A DNA stretch of 64,000 bases from Campylobacter jejuni (lineage in GTDB: Bacteria; Campylobacterota; Campylobacteria; Campylobacterales; Campylobacteraceae), in NCBI RefSeq assembly GCF_001457695.1, contig NZ_LN831025.1, positions 434,001 to 498,000 of the forward strand, written 5' to 3'. Both the position numbers and the translations under genes were made by a program. The notes beneath the pieces were generated by a model, which made no database searches, was not told the origin of the DNA, and saw nothing but the letters and a program-made list of their open reading frames with translations. Each line of letters starts with the position of its first letter. Position 1 is the first letter of the stretch. Below are positions 55,728-64,000 of the stretch, in pieces.

Positions 55728-56626
55728 AAATCACTGTTATAGGGGCTGGTAATGTAGGCTCAAGCGTAGCTTATGCTTTGATTTTAAGAGAGATAGCAAA
55801 TGAAATTGTTTTAGTAGATATCAATGAGAATTTGCTTTATGCAAAAGAACTAGAGCTTACTCAAAGCATAGCTGCTTTAAATTTAAATATAAATTTACTT
55901 TGCACTAAAGATTATACTCATACTAAAAATTCAGATATAGTGCTTTTTAGTGCAGGTTTTGCTAGAAAAGATGGGCAAAGTAGAGAAGAATTGCTTCAGT
56001 TAAATACAAGCATTATGCTTGATTGTGCTAAGAAAATCAAAGATTTTACAGAAGATCCGCTTTTTATTATTTTAACTAATCCTGTGGATTTTCTACTTAA
56101 TACTCTTTATGAAAGCGGGATTTTTTCATCAAAGAAAATTATAGCCATGGCAGGAGTTTTAGATAATGCAAGATTTAAATACGAGCTTGCCAAAAAACTT
56201 AATGTCAAAATGTCAAGCGTGGATACAAGACTTATTGGTTTTCATAATGATGATATGGTTTTGGTAAAATCTTACGCAAGTGTTAAAAATAAAAATATAA
56301 GCGAATTTTTAAATGAAGAAGAATTTGAGGATTTGGAAAATGAAGTTAAAACAGGTGGAGCTAAAGTAATCAAACATCTTAAAACTTCAGCTTATTTAGC
56401 CCCTGCTAGTGCTTGTATAAGAATGCTTGAGTCTATAAGAAGTGGCGAGTTTTTACCTATGAGTGTGATTTTACATGGAGAATTTGGAGTGCAAAATAAA
56501 GCCTTGGGAGTTATGGCAAGATTAGGACTTGAAGGTGTGATTGAAATCATGAAAATGGATCTTAGTTTGCAAGAAAAAGACAAATTAGAAAAATCTTTAA
56601 TCAAATATCAATATAAAGGAGAATAA
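55724..56626 (+). CDS. mdh: Malate dehydrogenase (LDH-like family)
   Basis: A 300-residue enzyme with the NAD-binding motif GAGNVGSSVAYAL and the catalytic histidine in LIGFHNDDMV. The substrate loop reads ARKDGQSREELL, with Arg where lactate dehydrogenases have Gln, supporting malate as substrate. It interconverts malate and oxaloacetate. It starts in the ATGA overlap with icd and its stop abuts the sucC start with no gap. Equivalent to Cj0532. Confidence 0.92.
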   Translation: MKITVIGAGNVGSSVAYALILREIANEIVLVDINENLLYAKELELTQSIAALNLNINLLCTKDYTHTKNSDIVLFSAGFARKDGQSREELLQLNTSIMLDCAKKIKDFTEDPLFIILTNPVDFLLNTLYESGIFSSKKIIAMAGVLDNARFKYELAKKLNVKMSSVDTRLIGFHNDDMVLVKSYASVKNKNISEFLNEEEFEDLENEVKTGGAKVIKHLKTSAYLAPASACIRMLESIRSGEFLPMSVILHGEFGVQNKALGVMARLGLEGVIEIMKMDLSLQEKDKLEKSLIKYQYKGE

Positions 56627-57790
56627 ATGAACATACATGAGTATCAAGCAAAAGCAATTTTTGTAGACAATGGCATCCCTACCTTAAAGGGAAAAGTTGC
56701 ATTTAGCGTAGATGAAGCTGTGGCTAATGCTAAAGAATTAGGCGGTAGTGTTTGGGCAGTTAAAGCTCAAATTCATGCAGGAGGCCGTGGTCTTGGTGGT
56801 GGTGTTAAAATCGCTAAGAATTTAGATGAGGTAAAAGATTATGCAAGTAAAATTTTAGGAATGAATTTAGTAACTCATCAAACAGGACCTGAAGGCAAAC
56901 TTGTGCAAAAACTTTATATAGAAAGTGGTGCTAATATAGTAAAAGAGTATTATTTGGCTATTTTGTTTAATAGAATGGCAGAGCAAATTACCATTATCGC
57001 TTCAAGTGAAGGAGGGATGGATATAGAAAAAGTAGCCAAAGAAAGTCCTGAAAAAATTGCAAAAGTAGGTATTGATCCACAAATTGGATTTAAAATGTTT
57101 CATGGACTTGAAGTAGCGAGAGTTTTGGGACTTGATAAAGATGAAGGCAAAAAACTCATTTCTATGATAGCTAAACTTTATAAGCTTTACATGGATAAAG
57201 ATATGAATATGCTTGAAATCAATCCTTTAATTAAAACTGCAGAAGGGGATTTTTATGCCCTTGATGCAAAATGCAGTTTTGATGATAGTGCACTTTATCG
57301 TCATCCTGAAATTGCTGAACTTAGAGATATTACTGAAGAAAATCCTGCTGAAAGAGAAGCGGCTGAATTTGGCTTAAGCTATGTGAAATTAGATGGAGAT
57401 GTAGCTTGTATGGTAAATGGTGCGGGTCTAGCAATGGCAACTATGGATATTATTAATTATAGTGGTGCAAAACCTGCAAATTTCTTAGATGTAGGTGGGG
57501 GAGCTTCTCCAGAAACTGTTGCAAAGGCTTTTGAAATTATTTTAAGAGATAAAAATGTAAAAGTTATATTTATCAATATCTTTGGTGGTATTGTTCGTTG
57601 TGATAGGATAGCAAATGGAATTTTAGAAGCTACTAAGAATGTTGAGGTAAATATTCCAATTGTAGTGCGTCTTGATGGCACTAACGCAGCAGAAGCAAAG
57701 ACAATTTTAGATAATTCAAATCTTAAAAATATCAAAGCAGCAACCAATCTTAAAAACGGTGCAGAGCTTGTAAAAAGTTTAGTAGGATAA
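56627..57790 (+). CDS. sucC: Succinate-CoA ligase (ADP-forming) subunit beta
   Basis: A 387-residue ATP-grasp subunit. It begins MNIHEYQAKAIF and shows VKAQIHAGGRGLGGGVK for nucleotide binding, LEINPLI for metal binding, and FLDVGGGASPETV and FINIFGGIVRCD. With SucD it makes ATP from succinyl-CoA. AAAGGAGAATAA precedes the ATG, inside mdh. Confidence 0.97.
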   Translation: MNIHEYQAKAIFVDNGIPTLKGKVAFSVDEAVANAKELGGSVWAVKAQIHAGGRGLGGGVKIAKNLDEVKDYASKILGMNLVTHQTGPEGKLVQKLYIESGANIVKEYYLAILFNRMAEQITIIASSEGGMDIEKVAKESPEKIAKVGIDPQIGFKMFHGLEVARVLGLDKDEGKKLISMIAKLYKLYMDKDMNMLEINPLIKTAEGDFYALDAKCSFDDSALYRHPEIAELRDITEENPAEREAAEFGLSYVKLDGDVACMVNGAGLAMATMDIINYSGAKPANFLDVGGGASPETVAKAFEIILRDKNVKVIFINIFGGIVRCDRIANGILEATKNVEVNIPIVVRLDGTNAAEAKTILDNSNLKNIKAATNLKNGAELVKSLVG

Positions 57791-57799
57791 GGATGGAAA

Positions 57800-58669
57800 A
57801 TGAGTATATTGGTTAATAAAAATACAAAAGTAATAGTTCAAGGTTTTACAGGTAAAGAAGCAACTTTTCACGCTGAGCAATGCATGGCTTATGGTACAAA
57901 TATAGTTGGAGGTGTCACCCCTCATAAAGGCGGACAAACTCATTTAGGTAAACCAGTTTTTGATACCGTTGCAGATGCGGTTAAAGCAACAAAGGCTGAT
58001 GTGAGCTTGATCTTTGTCCCTGCTTTTGCTGTGGGTGATAGCGTGATTGAAGCAGCTGATGCGGGTATTAAGCTTGCAGTTGTAATCACCGAGCATACGC
58101 CTGTAAAGGATATGATGTTTGCTAAGCAATATGCTAATAAAAAGGGTATGAAAATCATTGGACCAAATTGTCCAGGTATTATCACTTCTGAAGAATGTAA
58201 GTTAGGTATTATGCCAGGTTTTATTTTTAAAAAAGGTTGCGTGGGGCTTATTTCAAAAAGTGGAACTTTAACTTATGAAGCTGCTAATCAGGTAGTTCAA
58301 GGTGGTTATGGAATTTCTACTGCAGTAGGAATTGGTGGTGATCCTATCATAGGTCTTGCTTATAAAGAACTTTTAAGTGAATTCCAAAAAGATGATGAAA
58401 CTAAAGCTATTGTAATGATAGGTGAAATTGGTGGTAGTTTGGAAGTGGAAGCGGCTAAATTTATTAAAGAAAATATTAGCAAACCTGTGGTAGCATTCAT
58501 TGCAGGTGCAACTGCTCCTAAAGGCAAAAGAATGGGGCATGCAGGTGCCATAGTAGGAAGTGCTGATGAAAGTGCTGCAGCTAAAAAAGAAGCTTTAAAA
58601 AGCTATGGAATTCATGTGGTGGATTCTCCGGCTTTAATTGGTGAAGAAATTCAAAAAATATTAGGTTAA
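57800..58669 (+). CDS. sucD: Succinate-CoA ligase subunit alpha
   Basis: A 289-residue subunit with the CoA-binding GFTGKEATFHAEQCMAYGT start, IGPNCPGII, and the phospho-histidine in MGHAGAIVG (about residue 247). It is paired with SucC, 9 nt downstream of it. Together they convert the succinyl-CoA made by OorDABC to succinate. Confidence 0.97.
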   Translation: MSILVNKNTKVIVQGFTGKEATFHAEQCMAYGTNIVGGVTPHKGGQTHLGKPVFDTVADAVKATKADVSLIFVPAFAVGDSVIEAADAGIKLAVVITEHTPVKDMMFAKQYANKKGMKIIGPNCPGIITSEECKLGIMPGFIFKKGCVGLISKSGTLTYEAANQVVQGGYGISTAVGIGGDPIIGLAYKELLSEFQKDDETKAIVMIGEIGGSLEVEAAKFIKENISKPVVAFIAGATAPKGKRMGHAGAIVGSADESAAAKKEALKSYGIHVVDSPALIGEEIQKILG

Positions 58670-58683
58670 TAAAGGAAAAAAAC

Positions 58684-58995
58684 ATGAGTATGACAGCTCC
58701 AAAAGATACCCCTGTTTGGGTAGATGAGCATAGATGTAAAGCGTGTAATATTTGTGTTAGCTATTGCCCCGCTGGGGTTTTAGCTATGCGCGATGATGTG
58801 CATGCGGTTTTAGGACAAATGATAGAGGTGGTACACCCTGAATCCTGTATAGGCTGTACCGAGTGTGAGACACATTGCCCTGATTTTGCTATTATGGTGG
58901 CAAAAAGAGATGAATTTAAATTTGCCAAACTTACTGCTGAGGCTAAAGATAGAGCTGTAGCCGTAAAAAATAACAAATACAAAAAATTAGCATAG
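58684..58995 (+). CDS. oorD: 2-oxoglutarate:acceptor oxidoreductase delta subunit
   Basis: A 103-residue ferredoxin-like subunit with two [4Fe-4S] motifs: Cys18, 21, 24, 28 (CKACNICVSYCP) and Cys55, 58, 61, 65 (CIGCTECETHCP). It passes electrons from the TPP centre to the external acceptor. First of oorDABC, 14 nt after sucD. The ATG at 58684 follows AAAGGAAAA. Confidence 0.96.
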   Translation: MSMTAPKDTPVWVDEHRCKACNICVSYCPAGVLAMRDDVHAVLGQMIEVVHPESCIGCTECETHCPDFAIMVAKRDEFKFAKLTAEAKDRAVAVKNNKYKKLA

Positions 58996-59003
58996 GAAAA
59001 ATA

Positions 59004-60128
59004 ATGAGAGAAGTTATAGCAACAGGTAATGTTTTAATCGCCAAAGCTGCGATTGATTGTGGATGTAAATTTTTTGGAGGTTATCCTATTACTCCTAGTA
59101 GTGAGATAGCTCATGAATTAAGCCATATGCTTCCTGCAAATGATGGAACTTTTATACAAATGGAAGATGAAATTTCAGGTATTAGCGTGGCTATTGGTGC
59201 GGCAATGAGTGGAGTAAAATCCATGACTGCAAGTAGCGGTCCTGGAATTTCTTTAAAAGCAGAGCAAATAGGACTTGCATTTATTGCTGAAATTCCACTT
59301 GTGATTGTAAATGTTATGAGAGGTGGTCCTTCAACAGGTCTTCCAACTCGTGTAGCACAAGGAGATTTGTTTCAAGCTAAAGCACCAACTCATGGGGATT
59401 TTGCAAGTATTGCTATTGCTCCTGCAAGTCTTGAAGAAGCTTATACAGAAACCATTAGAGCGTTTAATTTAGCTGAAAAATATATGACTCCAGTATTTTT
59501 ACTTATGGATGAAACTGTAGGGCACATGAATGGTAAAGCGGTTTTACCTGATTTAAAAGATATTAAAGTATATAACCGTAAAAAATTTGAAGGCGATAAA
59601 AAGGATTATAAACCTTATGCAGCAGGAGAAAATGAGCCTGCAACTTTAAATCCTTTCTTTACAGGTTATCGTTATCATGTTACAGGACTTCATCATGGAG
59701 ATATAGGTTTTCCAACTGAAGATGGAGTTATAGTGAAAAAAAATATGGAAAGACTCATAGGTAAAATAAAAAACAATCAAGAAGATATTTGTACTTATGA
59801 AGAGTATATGCTTGATGATGCTGAATTTTTAATCATTGCTTATGGAAGCGTGAGTCGTTCAGCAAAAGAAGCTATACAAAGATTAAGAGAGCAAGGGATT
59901 AAAGTGGGGCTTTTCCGTCCGATTACTCTTTATCCAGTGGCTGAGAAAAAAATCGCTGAAGTTGTAAGCAAATTTAAAAAAGTAATGGTAAGCGAGCTTA
60001 ATATGGGACAATATCTTGAAGAGATTGAAAGAGTAACTTCGCGTCGCGATTTTATTAGCTTGCACCGTGCAAATGGTCGTCCTATCACTCCAAGTGAAAT
60101 TATTGCTAAGGTAAAGGAGAATATATAA
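59004..60128 (+). CDS. oorA: 2-oxoglutarate:acceptor oxidoreductase alpha subunit
   Basis: A 374-residue subunit of the pyruvate:ferredoxin oxidoreductase superfamily. It contains GGYPITPSSEIAHEL, MSGVKSMTASSGPGISLK and VMRGGPSTGLPT, the substrate- and CoA-related motifs of the KorA type. It joins OorB and OorC to oxidise 2-oxoglutarate to succinyl-CoA. It abuts oorB with no gap. Confidence 0.96.
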   Translation: MREVIATGNVLIAKAAIDCGCKFFGGYPITPSSEIAHELSHMLPANDGTFIQMEDEISGISVAIGAAMSGVKSMTASSGPGISLKAEQIGLAFIAEIPLVIVNVMRGGPSTGLPTRVAQGDLFQAKAPTHGDFASIAIAPASLEEAYTETIRAFNLAEKYMTPVFLLMDETVGHMNGKAVLPDLKDIKVYNRKKFEGDKKDYKPYAAGENEPATLNPFFTGYRYHVTGLHHGDIGFPTEDGVIVKKNMERLIGKIKNNQEDICTYEEYMLDDAEFLIIAYGSVSRSAKEAIQRLREQGIKVGLFRPITLYPVAEKKIAEVVSKFKKVMVSELNMGQYLEEIERVTSRRDFISLHRANGRPITPSEIIAKVKENI

Positions 60129-60974
60129 ATGGCTTTTAATTATGATGAATATCTAAGAGTAGATAAAATGCCTACTCAGTGGTGCTGGGGATGTGGTGAT
60201 GGCGTTGTTTTAAAATGTATTATCCGTGCGATAGAAAAACTTGGTTGGAATATGGATGATGTTTGTCTTGTTTCAGGTATAGGTTGTAGTGGTAGAATGA
60301 GTTCTTATGTAAATTGCAATACAGTTCATACAACTCATGGTAGAGCCATAGCTTATGCAACGGGTATTAAATTAGCCAATCCTAGTAAACATGTTATTGT
60401 GGTAAGTGGAGATGGGGATACTTTAGCAATTGGTGGAAATCATACTATACATGGTTGTCGCAGAAATATTGATTTAACCCACATTGTGATCAATAATTTT
60501 ATCTATGGACTTACGAATTCCCAAACAAGCCCAACCACCCCAAAAGGTTTTTATACAGTAACAGCTCAATTTGGAAATATTGACCCTAATTTTGATGCGT
60601 GTGAATTAACTAAAGCCGCAGGAGCTTCTTTTGTGGCAAGGGGCAATGTGATAGAAGCTAATAAGCTTGAAAATTTAATTTACAAAGCTTTAGCACACAA
60701 GGGCTATAGTTTTGTAGATGTTTTTTCAAATTGTCATATTAATCTAGGTAGAAAAAACAAAATGGGTGAAGCTGTGGCTATGCTTGATTGGATTAAAAAT
60801 CGTGTTGTGGATAAAGCTAAATTTGAAAGCATGGATTTTGAAGAAAGAAAAGATAAGTTTCCAACAGGAATTTTACATGAAGATAATTCTCAGCCAGAAT
60901 ATTGTCATGCTTATGAAGAAGTGCGTCGTGCGGCTAAAGAAAAAAGAATGGTGGATTTAGGAGCTTTAAAATGA
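60129..60974 (+). CDS. oorB: 2-oxoglutarate:acceptor oxidoreductase beta subunit
   Basis: A 281-residue thiamine-diphosphate subunit. It has QWCWGCGDGVV near residue 17, SGIGCSGRMSSYV, and VVSGDGDTLAIGGNH with the magnesium/TPP motif GDGDxxxIGxxH. The following INNFIYGLTNSQTSPTTP is the usual 2-oxoacid oxidoreductase sequence. It overlaps oorC by 4 nt. Confidence 0.97.
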   Translation: MAFNYDEYLRVDKMPTQWCWGCGDGVVLKCIIRAIEKLGWNMDDVCLVSGIGCSGRMSSYVNCNTVHTTHGRAIAYATGIKLANPSKHVIVVSGDGDTLAIGGNHTIHGCRRNIDLTHIVINNFIYGLTNSQTSPTTPKGFYTVTAQFGNIDPNFDACELTKAAGASFVARGNVIEANKLENLIYKALAHKGYSFVDVFSNCHINLGRKNKMGEAVAMLDWIKNRVVDKAKFESMDFEERKDKFPTGILHEDNSQPEYCHAYEEVRRAAKEKRMVDLGALK

Positions 60975-61528
60975 AATATCAATTAAGATTTGGCGGTGAA
61001 GGCGGACAAGGTGTTATCACCGCAGGAGAAATTTTAGCAGAAGCAGCCATTAAAGAAGGTCGTCAAGCTTTTAAGGCTTCTACTTACACTTCACAAGTGC
61101 GTGGTGGCCCTACTAAGGTGGATATTATCATTGATGATAAAGAAATTTTATTTCCTTATGCTGTAGAAGGGGAAGTAGATTTTATGCTTTCGACTGCAGA
61201 TAAGGGTTATAAAGGTTTTCGTGGGGGTGTAAAAGAAGGAGGTATTATAGTTGTAGAGCCAAATTTAGTACATCCTGAAAGTGAAGATTATAAAAAATGG
61301 CAAATTTTTGAAATCCCTATTATTACCATAGCTAAAGATGAGGTAGGAAATGTGGCTACTCAATCAGTTGTTGCACTTGCAATTGCTGCTTATATGAGTA
61401 AATGTATAGATTTAGATGTTTTAAAAGAAACTATGCTTCATATGGTTCCTGCAAAAACTCGTGATGCAAATGCTAAAGCTTTTGATCTGGGTGTAAAATA
61501 CGCCACTCAAGCAAAACCACATTCATAA
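60971..61528 (+). CDS. oorC: 2-oxoglutarate:acceptor oxidoreductase gamma subunit
   Basis: A 185-residue gamma subunit with the start KYQLRFGGEGGQGVITAGEI and SQVRGGPTKVD, which form the CoA/nucleotide-like binding loop of the KorC type. It is the last gene of the eight-gene TCA cluster, and a strong terminator follows 2 nt after its stop. Confidence 0.96.
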   Translation: MKYQLRFGGEGGQGVITAGEILAEAAIKEGRQAFKASTYTSQVRGGPTKVDIIIDDKEILFPYAVEGEVDFMLSTADKGYKGFRGGVKEGGIIVVEPNLVHPESEDYKKWQIFEIPIITIAKDEVGNVATQSVVALAIAAYMSKCIDLDVLKETMLHMVPAKTRDANAKAFDLGVKYATQAKPHS

Positions 61529-61529
61529 T

Positions 61530-61556
61530 AAATTCCGCATCATGCGGAATTTAACT
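61530..61556 (+). terminator. Terminator of the TCA cluster
   Basis: AAATTCCGC (61530-61538) and GCGGAATTT (61544-61552) form a perfect 9-bp stem with the loop ATCAT, right behind the oorC stop. It is GC-rich at the loop end. The following bases AACTT are not a T-run, but the stem ends in TTT. Confidence 0.8.
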
Positions 61557-61632
61557 TCTAAAATTTTACACATTGCAAATAAAATTTAAATTTTAATTAT
61601 TTTAATTTAGCTACTTTTAACGATTAAAATTT

Positions 61633-61638
61633 TATAAT
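61633..61638 (+). promoter_or_regulatory. -10 box for the gene at 61667
   Basis: A perfect TATAAT stands 28 nt before the start codon, in an AT-rich gap after the TCA terminator. No -35 box is visible. It probably serves the four genes that run to hemA. Confidence 0.6.
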
Positions 61639-61666
61639 CAAAAACTTATATTTTCAAGGAAAATTA

Positions 61667-61930
61667 ATGGATTTTTTTGATGAAATGTTTAATAAAACTC
61701 CAAAAGAAAAATTTATAGAAATTATACAAAATGGAAATTTAGGAGCCTTAGAAAAAGTTTTTGAGGAATTTTTTGCTGATCATATTGCTATGGTGGAACT
61801 TTTGGAAAAACAAGGTCTAACAGAAATGGATGTAAAAAATTTCATATTAGAAAATGGTGATTTTATAGAAGAAAGGCAAAATGATATTTATATAGAATTG
61901 GGCACAAAAATTTTAGGACACGAAGGCTAA
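61667..61930 (+). CDS. Conserved acidic protein of unknown function (87 aa)
   Basis: An 87-residue, acidic, probably all-helical cytosolic protein (FDEMFNKTPKEKFIEIIQNG, FEEFFADHIAMVELLEKQGL). It has no cysteines, signal or known motif that I recognise. CAAGGAAAATTA precedes the ATG. It is 2 nt from the next gene, so the two are co-translated. Equivalent to Cj0539. Confidence 0.75.
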   Translation: MDFFDEMFNKTPKEKFIEIIQNGNLGALEKVFEEFFADHIAMVELLEKQGLTEMDVKNFILENGDFIEERQNDIYIELGTKILGHEG

Positions 61931-61932
61931 AA

Positions 61933-62469
61933 TTGTTTAAAATAAGCCCTTGTTTAATTTATATTTTTTTTATTTTTAGTAATGTTTTAGCATCTGAACC
62001 AACTTTTGATTATACTTATAAATTTATACTTAAAAAAGATGAGAGAGCTAGTGTGCAGATTAAAGAAATAGGCTATGAAGATAAGGTACAAAATTTTGAT
62101 TTTTATTGGACTTTGTTTGATAATACTAATATCATCGTACATTCGAAATTTCGCAAATATCCGCGTCAATTTGTGATGAGTTTAAGAAGAAATTTAGATT
62201 GGGTAACTCAAACTTTAATACCTGATTATACTAATCCACATATTGATAGAGCAAGACTTATTTTAGAATTTAGTGGTTATAATAAAGGTTTGGCAACTTT
62301 TACGGTTTATATAGAAGATAAGGAATCTCGCTTAATGGTAGAATTTTTAGATCCGAGAAAAAAAGCTTTACAAAATCCACCGCAAAATAATCAGGTTGTT
62401 CCTATGATTAATTTTAACGAACCTCAGGTAAAACCATTAACAAGCAAAGAAAATAATAATAGCAATTAA
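61933..62469 (+). CDS. Exported protein of unknown function (178 aa)
   Basis: A 178-residue protein starting at TTG 61933, with an N-terminal signal segment (LIYIFFIFSNVLAS, likely cleaved after LAS). The mature part looks beta-rich (FDFYWTLFDNTNIIVHSKFR, LATFTVYIEDKESRLMVEFL) and ends in an Asn/Pro-rich tail. It is probably periplasmic. I do not recognise a family. It precedes the polyprenyl synthetase gene by 13 nt. Equivalent to Cj0540. Confidence 0.72.
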   Translation: MFKISPCLIYIFFIFSNVLASEPTFDYTYKFILKKDERASVQIKEIGYEDKVQNFDFYWTLFDNTNIIVHSKFRKYPRQFVMSLRRNLDWVTQTLIPDYTNPHIDRARLILEFSGYNKGLATFTVYIEDKESRLMVEFLDPRKKALQNPPQNNQVVPMINFNEPQVKPLTSKENNNSN

Positions 62470-62482
62470 CAAGGAAAAGATA

Positions 62483-63376
62483 GTGCAAAAAATAGATGAA
62501 TTAATAAAACAGTTTTTACAAGAGCTTGGCTATGAACCTATTTTAAATATGCTTTCAAATGTAAAATCAGGAAAGAAATTACGCTCTAAATTATTATTAG
62601 CTATCGCAGATGAGAGTGAGATTGCTTTTAAAATTTGTGCGGCTATAGAATTGATACATCTTGCTAGTTTGTTACATGATGATATTATCGATGAGAGTGA
62701 ATTAAGGCGTGGAGCAAGATCTGTTAATGCTGAATTTGGTACAAAAAATGCTCTTATGTTGGGCGATATTTTGTATTCAAAAGCCTTTTATGAATTAAGC
62801 AAAATGGATGCTAGATTTGCAAGTATTATTTCAGATGCTGTTGTAAAGCTTGCTATAGGCGAACTTATGGATGTTGATTTGGGAGAGAAATTTAATATCA
62901 ATAAAGAAGCTTATTTGAAAATGATCTATAATAAAACAGCTGTTTTGATTGAAGCAAGTGCGAGATGCGGAGCTATTTTGGCTGGATTATATGAAAAAGA
63001 TTTTGCAGAATATGGTAAAAATTTAGGACTTGCTTTTCAGATGATTGATGATATTTTAGATATTAAGAGTGATGAAAAAATTCTTGGAAAACCTGCTATG
63101 AATGATTTTAAAGAGGGTAAGACTACCTTACCTTATATTTATCTTTATGAAAATTTGCAAGAACAAGATAGGATATATTTGCAGACTTTATTTAAAAAAG
63201 ATTTAAATGAAAATGAAAAAGAGTGGCTAAAAACTAAATTTGAAGAACAAAAAGCTTTAGAAAAAGCTATTTTAGAAGCTAAAACTTATGCAAAAAAGGC
63301 TAGTAAAGCGATTGAAAAATATGATAATAACAAGCTTAATGATATTATTAAAGCTATGATAGATAGGGAATTTTAA
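62483..63376 (+). CDS. ispA: Polyprenyl (farnesyl/geranyl-type) diphosphate synthase
   Basis: A 297-residue all-helical prenyltransferase. The first aspartate-rich motif is LLHDDIIDESELRRG, with DDIID, and the second is QMIDDILDIKSDE, with DDILD. It condenses isopentenyl diphosphate with an allylic primer. The product chain length cannot be set from the sequence alone; ispA is the usual name for this locus. The start is GTG 62483 behind AAGGAAAAG. It overlaps hemA by 1 nt. Confidence 0.9.
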   Translation: MQKIDELIKQFLQELGYEPILNMLSNVKSGKKLRSKLLLAIADESEIAFKICAAIELIHLASLLHDDIIDESELRRGARSVNAEFGTKNALMLGDILYSKAFYELSKMDARFASIISDAVVKLAIGELMDVDLGEKFNINKEAYLKMIYNKTAVLIEASARCGAILAGLYEKDFAEYGKNLGLAFQMIDDILDIKSDEKILGKPAMNDFKEGKTTLPYIYLYENLQEQDRIYLQTLFKKDLNENEKEWLKTKFEEQKALEKAILEAKTYAKKASKAIEKYDNNKLNDIIKAMIDREF

Positions 63377-64000
63377 TGTATTATTGTATATCTTTTACTC
63401 ATAAAAATACAGATATTGCCTTAAGGGAAAAGTTAAGCTTTTTCAATGAAGCTAAAAAAAGTGAGTTTTTAAAAATCATTAGCACTCATGAAAATATTGA
63501 AGAATGTTTGGTTATAAGTACTTGCAATCGTGTTGAAATTGTTGCTTTTGTAAAAATGGCTTGTGCGGAGTTTATTGTTAAATCTTTGGCTTTGCTTTGT
63601 GATGTGGATAAAGATATTTTACTTGAAAAAGCTGATATTTTTGAAGATAGTGGAGCAATCCATCATCTTTTTTCCGTAGCAAGTTCTTTGGATAGTTTGG
63701 TGGTTGGAGAAACTCAGATAGCAGGGCAATTAAAAGATGCCTTTGCTTTTGCAGTAAAAAATAATTTTTGCGGAGTACATCTTTCAAGAGCAGTACATAG
63801 TGCTTTTAAATGTGCTGCTAAGGTACGCAATGAAACTCAAATTTCTAAAAATCCTATCTCTGTAGCTAGTGTTGCCGTGGCAAAAGCAAAAGAACTTGCA
63901 GATTTAACGCAAAAAAAAGCTGTTGTTATTGGAGCTGGAGAGATGGGAGAACTTGCGGCAAAACATTTAATTGCTGCGGGTGCTAAAGTGATTATTTTAA
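63376..64000 (+). CDS. hemA: Glutamyl-tRNA reductase, 3' end missing
   Basis: The first 208 residues of HemA are open to the window edge. The catalytic Cys50 lies in STCNRVE, the conserved SVASSLDSLVVGETQIAGQL follows, and the NADPH-binding motif VIGAGEMGELAAKHL is near residue 195. It makes glutamate-1-semialdehyde, the first committed step of haem synthesis in this group. ATG 63376 overlaps the ispA stop by 1 nt. No stop codon or frameshift is seen in the visible part. Confidence 0.95.
   Translation, partial: MYYCISFTHKNTDIALREKLSFFNEAKKSEFLKIISTHENIEECLVISTCNRVEIVAFVKMACAEFIVKSLALLCDVDKDILLEKADIFEDSGAIHHLFSVASSLDSLVVGETQIAGQLKDAFAFAVKNNFCGVHLSRAVHSAFKCAAKVRNETQISKNPISVASVAVAKAKELADLTQKKAVVIGAGEMGELAAKHLIAAGAKVIIL

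Noticed and set aside
56392-58551. Minus-strand frames opposite mdh, sucC and sucD
   Set aside because: They lack ribosome-binding sites and are reverse shadows of conserved TCA genes.

Overview
The window is 64 kb of low-GC chromosome from a thermotolerant Campylobacter, most probably Campylobacter jejuni or a very close relative. The evidence is the AT-rich codon use, protein sequences that read as Campylobacterota throughout, extended -10 promoters in T-rich DNA, the monomeric isocitrate dehydrogenase, the oorDABC 2-oxoglutarate oxidoreductase, and a gene order that matches, from memory, the block from Cj0466 (nssR) to Cj0542 (hemA) of C. jejuni NCTC 11168. No database search was possible. 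Both ends cut genes: nssR lacks its start and hemA lacks its end.

Layout. 1-2.6 kb: a Crp-family regulator and a polar amino-acid ABC transporter without a binding protein. 2.7-19.8 kb: the translation and transcription block, with tRNA-Thr/Tyr/Gly, tRNA-Thr-tuf-rpmG, tRNA-Trp-secE-nusG, rplKAJL, rpoB-rpoC, rpsL-rpsG-fusA and tRNA-Arg. The RNA of this block carries several hairpins, including a leader before rplJ. 19.8-26 kb: a small exported peptide, a methyltransferase, a cysteine-cluster protein, a TPR lipoprotein, trpC, a HIT protein, selU and an intact amt. 26.1-29 kb (minus strand): hemH, a Gfo/Idh oxidoreductase and a WbpE-like sugar aminotransferase. 29-34 kb: alaS, maf and pbpA. 34.1-37.1 kb (minus strand): clpB and a CsoR-type regulator. 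37.2-46.8 kb: ctpA, purC-purS-purQ, a BatD/SH3-like membrane protein, plsC, crcB, htpG, a rhodanese, a small membrane protein and a Na/Pi cotransporter. 46.8-50.9 kb (minus strand): the cell-division transpeptidase, fliE-flgC-flgB behind a clear sigma-54 promoter, and mltG. 50.8-61.5 kb: an AsmA-like protein, then a TCA super-cluster icd-mdh-sucC-sucD-oorDABC that ends at a strong terminator. 61.6-64 kb: two proteins of unknown function, a polyprenyl synthetase and hemA.

How it works together. Most of the window is core housekeeping. The TCA block holds the enzymes for isocitrate to 2-oxoglutarate to succinyl-CoA to succinate, plus malate to oxaloacetate, in one tightly packed transcription unit using a ferredoxin- or flavodoxin-type oxidoreductase. 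Genes are packed with 1-11 nt overlaps, and convergent pairs share bidirectional hairpins.

I see no phage, insertion sequence, CRISPR array, restriction system or anti-phage island, and no strong candidate for a wholly undescribed system. The most notable points are: rpoC joined directly to rpsL, where some C. jejuni strains carry the fucose-utilisation island; an intact amt, a pseudogene in NCTC 11168 as I recall; an orphan WbpB/WbpE-like pair; layered RNA structure before rplJ; two perfect TTGACA-17-TATAAT promoters in a genus that usually lacks -35 boxes; a T:T mismatch in the acceptor stem of tRNA-Arg(CCT); a three-cysteine L33; and a head-to-head start conflict between mltG and the AsmA-like gene.
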